Shown here: piece by piece, positions 37,429 to 46,994 of the stretch | Layout: every line of letters starts with the position of its first letter | Position numbering within the stretch: position 1 is the first letter of the stretch | Source: Rhodoferax sp. | GTDB taxonomy: Bacteria > Pseudomonadota > Gammaproteobacteria > Burkholderiales > Burkholderiaceae_C | DNA: 55,785 nucleotides | Assembly (NCBI GenBank): GCA_031291295.1 | Contig: JARLJI010000055.1 | Coordinates: 1-55,785, forward strand | Reading direction: 5' to 3' | Made by a program: the position numbers and the translations under genes | The notes under the pieces: generated by a model | What the model saw: only the letters and a program-made list of their open reading frames with translations | Databases searched by the model: none | What the model was told of the DNA's origin: nothing

Positions 37429-38304
37429 TCAGCGCCCCAAATAAACTTCGATGACGCGTTCGTCGGCCTGCACCTGGTCGAGCGTGCCCTGCGCCAATAC
37501 CGAGCCATCGCACAGCACGGTCACGATCTCGGAAATCGTCTTGATGAAACTCATGTCATGCTCCACCACCATCAGCGAATGCTTGCCTTTGAGCGACAAA
37601 AACAGCTCGGCCGTGCGCGCGGTCTCCTCGTCGGTCATGCCGGCCACCGGCTCGTCGAGCAACAGCAGCCTGGGGGCCTGCATCAGCAGCATGCCGATCT
37701 CCAGCCACTGCTTCTGGCCGTGGCTTAAATTGCCCGCCATGCGCGAGACGCTGTCGGCCAGGTGGATGGTATGCAGCACCTCGGCCAGACGATCGCTCTG
37801 GGCCGAGTCGAGCCGGAAGAACATCGAGGACCTGACATCCTTGCGGGTCTTGAGCGCGAGCTCCAGATTTTCGAACACGGTCAACTGCTCGAACACGGTG
37901 GGCTTCTGGAACTTGCGGCCGATGCCGAGCTGGGCGATCTCTGCCTCCTTGTAGCGCAGCAGATCGATGGTGCTGCCAAAGAACACCGTGCCTTCATCGG
38001 GCCGGGTCTTGCCGGTGATGATGTCCATCATCGTGGTCTTGCCGGCCCCATTGGGGCCGATGATGCAGCGCAGCTCGCCCGGTGCGATGTCGAGCGACAG
38101 CTTGTTGATGGCCTTGAAGCCGTCGAAGCTCACACTCACCTCGTCGAGGTACAGGATGCGGCCATGCGTGACGTCGATCTCGCCCGGCGTGGCCACGCGC
38201 CCAAAGCCGGCCGCACGGCCGCCGGATGCAGTCCGGCCCTGCTGCTCCAACTGCGCATGTACCTCGACGCGCCGCGCGCCTTCTTCCAGCAGATCGGGCG
38301 TCAT
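37429..38304 (-). CDS. urtD: Urea ABC transporter ATP-binding protein UrtD
   Basis: A 291-residue ABC ATPase. Walker A is GPNGAGKTTMMDIITG, the signature region reads NLSHGQKQWLEIGMLL and Walker B LLLLDEPVAGMTDEE, all typical of UrtD. An N-terminal extension of about 45 residues precedes the ATPase domain. The ATG at 38304 overlaps the urtC stop by 4 bp (ATGA). It pairs with UrtE to power urea uptake. Confidence 0.92.
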   Translation of the reverse strand: MTPDLLEEGARRVEVHAQLEQQGRTASGGRAAGFGRVATPGEIDVTHGRILYLDEVSVSFDGFKAINKLSLDIAPGELRCIIGPNGAGKTTMMDIITGKTRPDEGTVFFGSTIDLLRYKEAEIAQLGIGRKFQKPTVFEQLTVFENLELALKTRKDVRSSMFFRLDSAQSDRLAEVLHTIHLADSVSRMAGNLSHGQKQWLEIGMLLMQAPRLLLLDEPVAGMTDEETARTAELFLSLKGKHSLMVVEHDMSFIKTISEIVTVLCDGSVLAQGTLDQVQADERVIEVYLGR

Positions 38305-39428
38305 CTCGCGCCTCCCTTGAGCTTCTTGACCAGTCCCACCACGCCATCCGGCAAAAACAGTGTCACCGCAATGAACAGCGCGCCCAGGAAATACAGCCAG
38401 AACTCGGGATAAATCTCGGTCAGCCAGCTCTTGGCACCGCTCACGATGAAGGCACCCAGGATCGGACCGATCAAGGTGGCGCGCCCCCCAACGGCCGTCC
38501 AGATCGCAAATTCGATCGAGTTGGCCGGGCTCATTTCGCTTGGATTGATGATGCCGACCTGCGGCACATACAGCGCGCCGGCAACGCCGCACATGATGGC
38601 CGAGATCACCCAGATGGTGAGCTTGTAGCCGATGGGGTTGTAGCCCGAAAACATCACGCGCGTCTCGGCGTCGCGGATGGCCTGCAGCACGCGTCCGAAT
38701 TTGCTGCTGACCAGCCAGCGCGCGAACAGGAAGAAGCCCAGCAGTGTCAGGCCGGTCAGTACAAACAGCGTCATGCGCATTTCCTGCGTCGCGATCGGCA
38801 TGCCCAGGATGCGCTTGAAATCGGTGAAACCATTGTTGCCGCCAAAACCCGTTTCGTTGCGGAAGAACAGCAGCATCGCGGCGTAAGTCATGGCCTGCGT
38901 GATGATGGAGAAATACACGCCCTTGATGCGCGAGCGGAAGGCAAAGAACCCGAATACGAAGGCCACCAGGCCGGGCACCGCGACGATCAGGACCAGGGTG
39001 GCAACGAAGCTGTTGCTGAAGGTCCAGTGCCAGGGCAGCGCCTTCCAGTCGAGGAACACCATGAAGTCGGGCAGGTCGCTCTTGTAATTGCCGTCGCGGC
39101 CGATCTGGCGCATGAGGTACATGCCCATCGCATAGCCGCCGAGCGCAAAAAACACGCCATGCCCCAGGCTCAGGATGCCGGTATAGCCCCAGATCAGGTC
39201 CATGGCCAGCGCACAGATCGCGTAGCACATGATCTTGCCGACCAGCGCCACGGCGTAGTCGCTCATGTGAAACAGGCTGCCTTGGGGCACCGCCAGATTC
39301 AGCAGCGGCGCGACGGCGCAGACCACGAGCAGCGCCACGATGAAGGCGCCCCAGCCCTTTCGGCCCAGGACGGCGGGCTTGACGGGGAGCGTCAAGACCG
39401 GGGTGTCCAGTTCGATGTCACGCTGCAT
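38301..39428 (-). CDS. urtC: Urea ABC transporter permease UrtC
   Basis: A 375-residue permease with about ten helices, LivM-like with UrtC features (DLIWGYTGILSLGHGVFFALGGYAMGMYLMRQIG; FFRNETGFGGNNGFTDF). I chose the second of two adjacent ATG codons, at 39428, because its spacing from the GGAGG site (inside the urtB 3' end) is better; the first would start at 39431. Either overlaps the urtB stop. Confidence 0.9.
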   Translation of the reverse strand: MQRDIELDTPVLTLPVKPAVLGRKGWGAFIVALLVVCAVAPLLNLAVPQGSLFHMSDYAVALVGKIMCYAICALAMDLIWGYTGILSLGHGVFFALGGYAMGMYLMRQIGRDGNYKSDLPDFMVFLDWKALPWHWTFSNSFVATLVLIVAVPGLVAFVFGFFAFRSRIKGVYFSIITQAMTYAAMLLFFRNETGFGGNNGFTDFKRILGMPIATQEMRMTLFVLTGLTLLGFFLFARWLVSSKFGRVLQAIRDAETRVMFSGYNPIGYKLTIWVISAIMCGVAGALYVPQVGIINPSEMSPANSIEFAIWTAVGGRATLIGPILGAFIVSGAKSWLTEIYPEFWLYFLGALFIAVTLFLPDGVVGLVKKLKGGAR

Positions 39429-41005
39429 CATGCCTCCGCGCTGCGCCCCTTCATCGCGAAGATGCCCTGCGGCCGCTTCTGGATGAAGACAATGATGAAG
39501 ACCAGCACAACGATCTTGGCCAGCACCGCACCGGCCCAGCCCTCGAGGAACTTGTTGAGAATGCCCAGGCCCAGTGCGGCGTACACCGTGCCGGCCAGTT
39601 GCCCGACGCCGCCGAACACCACCACCATGAACGCATCCACGATGTAGCCTTGCCCGAGGTCGGGGCCGACATTGCCGACCTGGCTCAAGGCGCAGCCCGC
39701 CAGGCCGGCGATGCCCGAGCCGAGCGCGAAGGCACAGGTATCGATACGAGCCGTGTTCACGCCCATGCAGGAGGCTATCGGGCGGTTTTGCGTCACACCA
39801 CGCACGAACAGGCCGAGCCGCGTTTTGCCGATCAGCCAGGCCACGCCCAGCAGCACGGCGAACGCGAAGCCGATAATGACCACCCGGTTCCAGGGCAGTT
39901 GCAGATTGCCCATGATTTGCAGGCCGCCACTCATCCAGCTCGGGTTTTCCACCCCCACGTTTTGCGCGCCAAAGGTCGTGCGCACCAGTTGCTGCAGCAT
40001 CAGGCTGATGCCCCAGGTCGCCAGCAGGGTTTCCAGCGGACGGCCGTACAGGAAACGGATCACCCCGCGCTCCAGTACCGCCCCCATCAGCGCAGACGCC
40101 AGGAAGGCCACCGGCACAGCGGCCACCAGGTACCAGTTGAAGACAGCGACGGGCAAATACTTCTGGAACACGCCTTGCACCACGTAAGTCGCGTAGGCGC
40201 CGATCATCATCAACTCGCCGTGAGCCATGTTGATCACGCCCATCAACCCGTACGTGATGGCCAGGCCCAGCGCCACCAGCAGCAGGATGGAGCCGAGACT
40301 GATGCCGCTGAAGAGGGCGCCAAGCCTGTCGCCCCACGCCAGTGACGATTCCACCGTGCGCAGCGTGGCGGCGATGGCGGCCTTCACATCAGGGTCGGTT
40401 TCGGATTTGAGACGCTCCAGCAGAACGGAGGCCGTATTCGGGTTGCCGCTTTGCGCCAGCAGCCTGGCGGCCGTCAGCCGCTTGGCCTTGTCCGCGCTGT
40501 TCAGCAGTATTGCCGCTCGTACCAGGCCCAACTGGTCCTTGATTTGCGGATTTCGCTCGGCCACGTAGGCCTTTTCGATCAGCGGCAGCTTGGCCTCGTC
40601 GGTTTCGCTCTGCATCGCCTTGATCGCTTCGCGGCGCACATTGTCATCTTTGGAGAACAACTTGAGCGCGGCCAGCGCCGAGTCCAGCGCGCCACGCATC
40701 CGGTTGTTGTTGATCACATCCTCCGCCGCGTCGGGCACGGCCACTTCGGCGCCGGTCACGGGATCGTTCCCCTTGTCGTCCCGCACCACAAACACCTTGT
40801 CGCCGGCGACTTTCACCGCACCATCGGACAGGGCCTGAATGAAAGCTGCAGTCTTGTCGTCTGCGCTGGACACCGCCTGGTTCAGGGCCTGAACGCGGGC
40901 ATCGGTGTCGCCCGATGCCATGGCACGGGCTTCGCCGGGGGTCAGCGCCCGTGCACCCGAGCCCATCAGCAACATGGCCAGGACAATGAAAAGTCGAATC
41001 GACAT
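39428..41005 (-). CDS. urtB: Urea ABC transporter permease UrtB
   Basis: A 525-residue protein: a leader peptide (LFIVLAMLLMGSGARA), a soluble HEAT-like helical domain of about 200 residues (EAIKAMQSETDEAKLPLIEKAYVAERNPQIKDQLG), then a LivH-like permease with about eight helices (VALGLAITYGLMGVINMAHGELMMIGAYATY). This long N-terminal domain distinguishes UrtB from LivH. The ATG at 41005 starts at MSIRLFIVLA. It follows urtA after 110 bp that contain a strong hairpin. Confidence 0.92.
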   Translation of the reverse strand: MSIRLFIVLAMLLMGSGARALTPGEARAMASGDTDARVQALNQAVSSADDKTAAFIQALSDGAVKVAGDKVFVVRDDKGNDPVTGAEVAVPDAAEDVINNNRMRGALDSALAALKLFSKDDNVRREAIKAMQSETDEAKLPLIEKAYVAERNPQIKDQLGLVRAAILLNSADKAKRLTAARLLAQSGNPNTASVLLERLKSETDPDVKAAIAATLRTVESSLAWGDRLGALFSGISLGSILLLVALGLAITYGLMGVINMAHGELMMIGAYATYVVQGVFQKYLPVAVFNWYLVAAVPVAFLASALMGAVLERGVIRFLYGRPLETLLATWGISLMLQQLVRTTFGAQNVGVENPSWMSGGLQIMGNLQLPWNRVVIIGFAFAVLLGVAWLIGKTRLGLFVRGVTQNRPIASCMGVNTARIDTCAFALGSGIAGLAGCALSQVGNVGPDLGQGYIVDAFMVVVFGGVGQLAGTVYAALGLGILNKFLEGWAGAVLAKIVVLVFIIVFIQKRPQGIFAMKGRSAEA

Positions 41006-41072
41006 GAGAGAGTCTTTAGAGTGGTGACGATTCGTGCTCACGCCGCACTCCCTGTGGAAATTTGACGGAACA

Positions 41073-41100
41073 CGGTGTGGGCGGGACGCCGCCCACACCG
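41073..41100 (-). terminator. Perfect 12-bp hairpin between urtA and urtB (attenuator-like)
   Basis: CGGTGTGGGCGG and CCGCCCACACCG pair perfectly around a GACG loop. On the transcribed minus strand it starts 15 bases after the urtA stop. No U-run follows, so it is more likely an mRNA-stabilising or partially terminating element that keeps UrtA in excess than a full terminator. Confidence 0.6.
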
Positions 41101-41115
41101 CGTGGCGGGCCGCTG

Positions 41116-42408
41116 TTATTTATTCGCGACGTCTGCGCCCTTTGTGGGCTCATCCTTCTTGCCCTTGTCCTCGGGGATATAGGGGCTCCAGGGCTGGGCC
41201 TTGATCGGACCCGGCGTCTTCCAGACCACATTGAACTGGCCGTCGGCCCTGACTTCGCCGATGAAGACCGGCTTGTGCAGATGGTGGTTCTTCGGGTCCA
41301 TCTCAAGGGTAAAGCCGTCCGGCGCCTTGAACGTCTGGCCGGCCATGGCGGCGATAACCTTGTCGGTATCGGTGCTCTTGGCTTTCTCCACCGCCTGCGC
41401 CCACATGTGCATGCCGATCCAGGTCGCCTCCATCGGGTCGTTGGTCAGCGGCTTGTCCTTCTGGCCGGGGATGCCCTTGGCCTTGGCATAGTCACTCCAT
41501 TGCTTGATGAAGGCGGCATTGGTCGGATTCTTGATCGACATGAAGTAGTTCCATGCCGCCAGGTGACCCACGAGAGGCTTGGTGTCGACACCGCGCAGCT
41601 CTTCCTCCCCCACCGAGAAGGCAACGACCGGAACGTCCGTCGCCTTCAGGCCCTGATTGCCAAGCTCCTTGTAGAACGGCACGTTGGAGTCCCCATTGAT
41701 CGTCGAGACCACCGCCGTCTTCTTGCCGGCGGATGCGAACTTCTTGATGTTGGCGATGATGGTCTGGTAGTCGGAGTGGCCGAACGGCGTGTACTCCTCC
41801 ATGATGTCCTCGTCCTTAACGCCCTTGCTGTGCAGGAAGGCGCGCAGGATCTTGTTCGTGGTGCGCGGATAGACATAATCGGTGCCCAGCAGCACGAACC
41901 GCTTGGCCGAGCCACCGTCCGCGCTCATCAGGTATTCAACCGCGGGGATGGCCTGCTGATTCGGTGCTGCACCGGTATAGAACACATTTTTGCTGAGCTC
42001 TTCGCCTTCGTACTGCACCGGGTAGAAGAGCAGGCTGTTGTTCTCTTCAAACACCGGCAGCACCGACTTGCGCGACACGCTGGTCCAGCAGCCGAACACC
42101 ACGGCCACCTTGTCCTGAAGGATCAACTGCTTGGCCTTCTCGGCGAAGAGCGGCCAGTTCGACGCCGGGTCGACCACCACGGCTTCGAGCTTCTTGCCGA
42201 GCACGCCGCCATGGGCGTTGATGTCATCAATGGTCATCAGCACCGTATCCTTCAGCGCCGTCTCCGAGATCGCCATGGTGCCGGACAGGCTGTGCAGCAC
42301 GCCGATCTTGATGGTGTCCTGTGCGAACGCGAACGGCGCAAAGGCAAACGCACCGCTGGCAACTGCAACAGCCGCGGCAACTGCCTTGAGATTCCCTCTT
42401 CGGTTCAT
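41116..42408 (-). CDS. urtA: Urea-binding periplasmic protein UrtA
   Basis: A 430-residue binding protein with a signal peptide (about residues 1-29, ending AFAPFAFAQ). IKIGVLHSLSGTMAISETALKDTVLMTIDDINAHGG, VFGCWTSVSRKSVLPVFEENNSLLFYPVQYEGEE and LLGTDYVYPRTTN are diagnostic of UrtA. GGAGAAGAG precedes the ATG. It is the first gene of the urt operon, downstream of a sigma-54-type promoter, which predicts induction under nitrogen limitation. The C-terminal tail is Lys-rich. Confidence 0.93.
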   Translation of the reverse strand: MNRRGNLKAVAAAVAVASGAFAFAPFAFAQDTIKIGVLHSLSGTMAISETALKDTVLMTIDDINAHGGVLGKKLEAVVVDPASNWPLFAEKAKQLILQDKVAVVFGCWTSVSRKSVLPVFEENNSLLFYPVQYEGEELSKNVFYTGAAPNQQAIPAVEYLMSADGGSAKRFVLLGTDYVYPRTTNKILRAFLHSKGVKDEDIMEEYTPFGHSDYQTIIANIKKFASAGKKTAVVSTINGDSNVPFYKELGNQGLKATDVPVVAFSVGEEELRGVDTKPLVGHLAAWNYFMSIKNPTNAAFIKQWSDYAKAKGIPGQKDKPLTNDPMEATWIGMHMWAQAVEKAKSTDTDKVIAAMAGQTFKAPDGFTLEMDPKNHHLHKPVFIGEVRADGQFNVVWKTPGPIKAQPWSPYIPEDKGKKDEPTKGADVANK

Positions 42409-42458
42409 TTCTCTTCTCCAAAAAAGTTGCGATCCACGATCAGATCAACCCAATCTCC

Positions 42459-42473
42459 GCAAGGTCCGTGCCA
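42459..42473 (-). promoter_or_regulatory. Sigma-54 promoter for the urtABCDE operon
   Basis: Read on the minus strand: TGGCACGGACCTTGC. This is an exact match to the core -24/-12 consensus TGGCACG-N4-TTGC with GG and GC separated by 10 bp. It lies about 50 bp upstream of the urtA start codon. Confidence 0.75.
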
Positions 42474-42523
42474 GCTTCGCCCCGCCCGATCCACAGGCTC
42501 ATTCCTGCCAAACCCTTCGGCAA

Positions 42524-42562
42524 TGCACCGTTTCGGTTAGAGCAGGGCACCCAAAAGGTGCA
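42524..42562. promoter_or_regulatory. Two NtrC-like sites between divergent sigma-54 promoters
   Basis: GGCACC-CAAAA-GGTGCA (42546-42562) matches 11 of 12 fixed positions of the enterobacterial NtrC consensus TGCACC-N5-GGTGCA. TGCACC-GTTTC-GGTTAG (42524-42540) matches 9 of 12. Their centres are 22 bp apart, about two helical turns. Each lies some 50 bp upstream of one of the two sigma-54 promoters. Confidence 0.65.
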
Positions 42563-42613
42563 TCGGATCCCGGGCTTGGGAGTCGGCCCGAGAAAATGCG
42601 CCGGTGGTGTGCC

Positions 42614-42629
42614 TGGAATGCAAGTTGCT
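42614..42629 (+). promoter_or_regulatory. Sigma-54 promoter for the ureABCEFG operon
   Basis: TGGAATGCAAGTTGCT keeps GG-N10-GC spacing and the TTGCT -12 element; in the -24 element, C to A and C to T changes reduce the match. It ends 45 bp upstream of the ureA start codon. Confidence 0.6.
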
Positions 42630-42673
42630 GCACAATGATCAGTCCCATTCCAACCTGATTCAATCTGCACACC

Positions 42674-42976
42674 ATGGAACTGACGCCGCGTGAAAAAGAC
42701 AAGCTCTTGATCTTCACGGCCGCGTTACTGGCCGAGCGCCGGCGCGCGCGCGGCTTGCGGCTCAACTACCCCGAAGCCGTAGCGCTGATCTCCGCCGCCA
42801 TCATGGAAGGTGCGCGTGACGGCAAGACGGTGGCGCAACTCATGAGCGAAGGCCGAACGATCCTGACCCGTGCCGATGTGATGGATGGCATTGCCGAAAT
42901 GATTCCCGACATCCAGGTGGAAGCCACCTTCCCCGACGGTACCAAACTGGTGACGGTGCACCAGCCTGTCGTTTGA
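42674..42976 (+). CDS. ureA: Urease gamma subunit
   Basis: A 100-residue UreA of standard length: [40 protein letters not shown]...[40 protein letters not shown]. Structural subunit of the nickel enzyme that hydrolyses urea to ammonia and carbamate. First gene of the rightward operon, with the sigma-54 promoter directly upstream; ureB follows after 20 bp. Confidence 0.95.
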   Translation: MELTPREKDKLLIFTAALLAERRRARGLRLNYPEAVALISAAIMEGARDGKTVAQLMSEGRTILTRADVMDGIAEMIPDIQVEATFPDGTKLVTVHQPVV

Positions 42977-42996
42977 TGACCTGAAAGGACAGCTTC

Positions 42997-43329
42997 ATGA
43001 CCCCGGGAGAACTCTTCACCGATGATGGCGAGCATTTGCTCAATGTGGGGCGTCGCACGATCCCCATGGTCGTGCAGAACACGGGCGACCGGCCGATCCA
43101 GGTCGGCTCGCACTACCACTTCGCGGAAACCAACGACGCGCTGCGGTTCGACCGTGGCGCGGCCCGCGGCATGCGCCTGAACATTGCGTCCGGCACCGCC
43201 GTGCGCTTCGAACCGGGCCAGCAGCGCACGGTGGAACTGGTGGATTACGGCGGCGACCGCAAGGTGTATGGCTTTCACGGTGATGTCATGGGTGCGCTGG
43301 ACGAGCCGCCACTGAAGGGGGCTGCGTGA
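42997..43329 (+). CDS. ureB: Urease beta subunit
   Basis: A 110-residue UreB, slightly longer than the usual 101-106. [41 protein letters not shown] and [19 protein letters not shown] are the family blocks. Its stop overlaps the ureC start by one base (TGATG). GAAAGGA lies upstream. Confidence 0.95.
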   Translation: MTPGELFTDDGEHLLNVGRRTIPMVVQNTGDRPIQVGSHYHFAETNDALRFDRGAARGMRLNIASGTAVRFEPGQQRTVELVDYGGDRKVYGFHGDVMGALDEPPLKGAA

Positions 43330-45047
43330 TGGCCAGCATCGGACGACGCGCCTATGCCGAAATCTTTGGCCCCACGGTGGGCGACCGGGTTCGCCTGGCG
43401 GACACGGACCTGATCGTTGAAGTGGAGCAGGACTTCACCATGCGCGGCGGCGGCTACGGCGAGGAAGTGAAGTTCGGCGGGGGCAAGACCATCCGCGACG
43501 GCATGGCGCAGAGCCAGCGCACACGCGCTGCAGGAGCCATGGACACCGTGCTGACAAACGCGCTGATCATCGACCACTGGGGCATCGTGAAGGCCGACAT
43601 CGGCCTTCGAGGCGGGCGCATTGCAGCCATCGGCAAGGCGGGCAACCCGGACACCCAATCCGGGGTGGACATGATCATCGGCCCCGGCACCGAGATCATC
43701 AGTTGCGAAGGCCAGATCGTCATGGCAGGGGGCGTTGACACCCACGTTCATTTCATCTCGCCCCAGCAGATCGAAGAGGCCCTCACTTCGGGCGTGACCA
43801 CCATGATCGGCGGCGGCACCGGCCCGGCCCAGGGCACCCTGGCCACCACCTGCACGCCGGGCCCGTGGAACATCGAGCGCATGCTGCAGGCGGCCGATGC
43901 CTTTCCGATGAACCTGGGGTTCCTGGGCAAGGGCAACACCAGTCTGCCGGCCGCCCTGCATGAGCAGGTCAACGCCGGGGTCATGGGCCTCAAACTGCAC
44001 GAAGACTGGGGCTCCACACCGGCCGCCATCAGCAATTGCCTGGATGTGGCCGAGGCCACCGACATCCAGGTCGCCATCCACACCGATACCCTGAATGAAT
44101 CCGGCTTTGTGGAAAACACCGTCGCCGCCTTCAAGGGCCGCACCATCCACACCTTCCACACCGAAGGCGCTGGCGGTGGCCACGCGCCGGACATTCTCAG
44201 AGTCGTGGGCGAGGCCAATGTGCTGCCTTCCTCCACCAGTCCGACGCGCCCTTACACGATCAACACGCTGGACGAGCACGTGGACATGCTGATGGTGTGC
44301 CACCACCTTAACCCCCGCATTCCCGAAGACCTGGCCTTTGCCGAGAGCCGTATCCGCAAGGAGACGATCGCGGCCGAAGACGTGCTGCACGACCTTGGCG
44401 CCATCAGCATGTTCTCGAGCGACTCCCAGGCCATGGGACGGGTCGGCGAGGTCATCCTGCGCTGCTGGCAGACCGCGCACAAAATGAAGCAGCAGCGCGG
44501 CAAGCTGCCGGGCGACAGCGAGCGCCATGACAATTTCCGGGTCAAGCGCTATGCCGCCAAGTTCACCATCAATCCGGCGATCGCGCACGGCGTCGCGCAC
44601 GAGGTGGGTTCGATCGAAGTTGGCAAGTGGGCCGATTTGGTGGTCTGGCGACCGGCGTTTTTTGGCGTCAAGCCCTCACTGATTCTCAAGGGTGGCTTCA
44701 TCGCCATGGCGGTCATGGGCGACCCCAATGGCTCCATCGCGACGCCGCAGCCCGTGCACTATCGTCCGATGTTTGGTGCCTTTGGTGGGGCGCTGTCCAA
44801 ATCCTCACTCATCTTTGTGTCGCAAGCCGGTTTGCAGGCTGGCATCAAAGAGCGTTTCGGTCTGGCCAAGCCCCTGAGCGCCGTGAAAGGCACCCGTGGC
44901 CTCGGCAAGCGCCACATGATCCACAACGACTACACCCCCAGGATGGAGGTGGACGCCCAGACCTACGCGGTGCGGGCCGATGGCCAGCTGCTCACGTGCG
45001 AACCCGCGACTAGCCTGCCCATGGCACAACGCTACTTTCTGTTTTGA
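43329..45047 (+). CDS. ureC: Urease alpha subunit (catalytic)
   Basis: A 572-residue UreC. The active-site residues are all present: His139 and His141 (DTHVHFIS), the lysine to be carbamylated Lys222 ([12 protein letters not shown]), His251, His277, the mobile-flap CHHLNPR (Cys324, His325) and Asp365 ([10 protein letters not shown]). It is therefore expected to be active once nickel is inserted by UreDEFG. One-base overlaps with ureB and ureE suggest translational coupling. Confidence 0.96.
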   Translation: MASIGRRAYAEIFGPTVGDRVRLADTDLIVEVEQDFTMRGGGYGEEVKFGGGKTIRDGMAQSQRTRAAGAMDTVLTNALIIDHWGIVKADIGLRGGRIAAIGKAGNPDTQSGVDMIIGPGTEIISCEGQIVMAGGVDTHVHFISPQQIEEALTSGVTTMIGGGTGPAQGTLATTCTPGPWNIERMLQAADAFPMNLGFLGKGNTSLPAALHEQVNAGVMGLKLHEDWGSTPAAISNCLDVAEATDIQVAIHTDTLNESGFVENTVAAFKGRTIHTFHTEGAGGGHAPDILRVVGEANVLPSSTSPTRPYTINTLDEHVDMLMVCHHLNPRIPEDLAFAESRIRKETIAAEDVLHDLGAISMFSSDSQAMGRVGEVILRCWQTAHKMKQQRGKLPGDSERHDNFRVKRYAAKFTINPAIAHGVAHEVGSIEVGKWADLVVWRPAFFGVKPSLILKGGFIAMAVMGDPNGSIATPQPVHYRPMFGAFGGALSKSSLIFVSQAGLQAGIKERFGLAKPLSAVKGTRGLGKRHMIHNDYTPRMEVDAQTYAVRADGQLLTCEPATSLPMAQRYFLF

Positions 45048-45538
45048 TGCTGCAGGTGTCCAAACTCATATCGCGCGGGGCCGGCCTGGCCAGTGCGTTG
45101 GTGAAACGCGCGGCAACCGTGGAACTCGACTGGGATGTGCGCCAGAAAAGCCGCTTTGATGCGAAGGACTCGCTCGGGCGCCCGTTGGGAATTTTTCTGC
45201 CGCGCGGCGTGGTGGTGCGCGGTGGCGACGTGCTGGTCGCCCAGGACGGCTCCCTGATCCGGGTGATCGCCGCCCCACAAGCCGTGCTGCGCGTCACCCC
45301 ATGTGCCCAGCACGGGACGACGTTTGACCTCATGCGCGCGGCCTATCACCTGGGCAACCGCCATGTGCCCATCGAGTTGGCGCCCGATCACCTGAAAATC
45401 GAGCCTGACCATGTGCTGGCCGAGCTGCTGCGCTCCATGCATCTGATCGTCAACCCCGTCCATGAAGCGTTCGAACCCGAAGGCGGCGCCTACGCCGCTG
45501 GCGCGCACGACCATGCGCACGACCACCACAGCCATTGA
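45047..45538 (+). CDS. ureE: Urease accessory nickel chaperone UreE
   Basis: A 163-residue Ure[31 protein letters not shown] and [27 protein letters not shown] (with the conserved NRHVP histidine) are typical, and the C-terminus is His-rich ([11 protein letters not shown]), suited to nickel storage. It starts at the TGATG junction with ureC and ends in the same type of junction with ureF. Confidence 0.93.
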   Translation: MLQVSKLISRGAGLASALVKRAATVELDWDVRQKSRFDAKDSLGRPLGIFLPRGVVVRGGDVLVAQDGSLIRVIAAPQAVLRVTPCAQHGTTFDLMRAAYHLGNRHVPIELAPDHLKIEPDHVLAELLRSMHLIVNPVHEAFEPEGGAYAAGAHDHAHDHHSH

Positions 45539-46242
45539 TGCGTACGCCAAAAGACGCCGACCGCCTGCCGGCGCCGAGCCTGCTGCAGCTGATCTGGCTG
45601 GCCTCCCCGGCCTTGCCTGTCGGCGGATTCTCATACTCGGAAGGGCTGGAAGCCGGTGTGGACAGGGCAGGAGTAGCTACAGAAAAAATAGCAGCTGACT
45701 GGCTCGTGGATCAGCTTCATCTGACGCTGGCGCGCGGCGATCTGGCCCTGGTTGCCAAGGCCATTGCGGCCTGGCGGCGCGGCGATCTGGAGCACCTGGG
45801 CGAACTCAACGCCTGGGTTCTGCAAACCCGGGAGACCAGCGAGTTGCGGCTGCAGACCGAGCAAATGGGCCAGTCGCTGCTGCAGTGGCTGCAAAACCAG
45901 GCCACGGCGAGTCAGTCCCAAATTGACGCCTGTGCGCGTATGCCGCCAACCTACCCCGTCATCTTCGCACTGGCGGCCTCGGCAACACAGGCCGGCGTGC
46001 GCGACTGTCTTCTGGCGTTTGCTTTTGGCTGGGCCGAGAACATGGTCCAGGCCGCCGTCAAGTCCGTGCCACTCGGCCAAAATTCAGGGCAGCGCATACT
46101 GGCGCGTCTGGCCAGCGAAATCCCGTCTGCCGTCGATCACGCCACGCGGCTGATGGACGGCGAACGCCAGGCCTTTTCCCCAATGCTGGCAATTCTCTCA
46201 AGCCAGCATGAAACTCAATATTCGAGGTTGTTTCGATCATGA
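45538..46242 (+). CDS. ureF: Urease accessory protein UreF
   Basis: A 234-residue Ure[29 protein letters not shown] and the [30 protein letters not shown] block are diagnostic. UreF works with UreD and UreG in urease maturation. A short dispersed palindrome (45676-45699) is embedded in frame and encodes the [10 protein letters not shown] stretch, which is a plausible insertion in an otherwise well-aligned family. A gap of 82 bp with a repeat separates it from ureG. Confidence 0.92.
   Translation: MRTPKDADRLPAPSLLQLIWLASPALPVGGFSYSEGLEAGVDRAGVATEKIAADWLVDQLHLTLARGDLALVAKAIAAWRRGDLEHLGELNAWVLQTRETSELRLQTEQMGQSLLQWLQNQATASQSQIDACARMPPTYPVIFALAASATQAGVRDCLLAFAFGWAENMVQAAVKSVPLGQNSGQRILARLASEIPSAVDHATRLMDGERQAFSPMLAILSSQHETQYSRLFRS
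45676..45699 (+). repeat. Short dispersed palindrome inside ureF
   Basis: GCTAC-AGAAAAA-ATAGC followed by AGCTGAC. It shares the layout of the other four copies and stands out as AT-rich in a GC-rich gene. Confidence 0.45.
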
Positions 46243-46268
46243 TCGCAGTGCAGAACCGCTTCAAGCAA

Positions 46269-46323
46269 GATCGCCCCCCCTTGGGAGGCAGCGCAGCACA
46301 CGAAGTGGCAAGCGTGGGGGCCC
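46269..46323 (+). repeat. Intergenic REP-like repeat between ureF and ureG
   Basis: The segment reads CGCCCCCCTTGGGAGGCAGC, then a short A-rich part, then GCAAGCGTGGGGGCCC. A C-run opens it and a G-run closes it (CCCCC...GGGGG), so it can fold on itself. I recall closely similar GCCCCCTTGGGGGGCAGC...GTGGGGGC units between genes of Comamonadaceae genomes. Confidence 0.45.
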
Positions 46324-46324
46324 A

Positions 46325-46981
46325 ATGAACTTGCATCACATCCCCAACCGCACCAAGAAGCTGCCGCCCCTGCGCGTGGGTATTGGCGGGCCGGTCGGCT
46401 CCGGCAAGACCACGTTGCTCGAAATGCTGTGCAAAGGCATGCGCGACAAATACGATCTGGTCGTCATCACCAACGACATCTATACCAAGGAAGATCAGCG
46501 CCTGCTGACGGTGAGCGGCGCACTGCCCGCCGAGCGCATCATGGGCGTCGAAACCGGCGGCTGTCCGCACACTGCCATCCGCGAAGATGCCTCCATCAAC
46601 CTTGCGGCGATCGACCACATGCTGCTGGATTTCCCCGATGCCGACATCGTGTTCGTGGAAAGCGGCGGCGACAACCTGGCCGCCACCTTCAGCCCTGAAC
46701 TGAGCGACCTGACGATTTATGTGATCGACGTGGCCGCCGGCGAGAAAATCCCGCGCAAGGGCGGCCCCGGCATCACCAAGAGCGATCTGTTCGTGATCAA
46801 CAAGACCGACCTGGCCCCGTACGTGGGCGCAGACCTGGGCGTGATGGAAGCCGATACCCGGCGCATGCGCACCACGGCGAGTGGGCTCAAGCCTTTTGTG
46901 ATGACCAACCTGAAGACCCGCACCGGCTTGAATGAGGTCATCTCGTTCATCGAAACCAAAGGCATGCTCCAAGCCGGCTAA
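46325..46981 (+). CDS. ureG: Urease accessory GTPase UreG
   Basis: A 218-residue SIMIBI-class GTPase. P-loop [33 protein letters not shown], the metal-binding CPH ([15 protein letters not shown]), and [13 protein letters not shown] are all standard. It supplies GTP hydrolysis for nickel insertion. The ATG at 46325 gives the usual MN(L)[20 protein letters not shown] start; an upstream in-frame ATG at 46208 would read through the repeat and is unlikely. Last gene of the operon, 13 bp from tRNA-Ser. Confidence 0.95.
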   Translation: MNLHHIPNRTKKLPPLRVGIGGPVGSGKTTLLEMLCKGMRDKYDLVVITNDIYTKEDQRLLTVSGALPAERIMGVETGGCPHTAIREDASINLAAIDHMLLDFPDADIVFVESGGDNLAATFSPELSDLTIYVIDVAAGEKIPRKGGPGITKSDLFVINKTDLAPYVGADLGVMEADTRRMRTTASGLKPFVMTNLKTRTGLNEVISFIETKGMLQAG

Positions 46982-46994
46982 AATGGCGGGCTCG

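Noticed and set aside
37429..40337. Very long minus frames running from urt permease genes into neighbours
   Set aside because: They are shifted-frame extensions. The real urtD and urtC starts are fixed by the ATGA-type overlaps and family N-termini.
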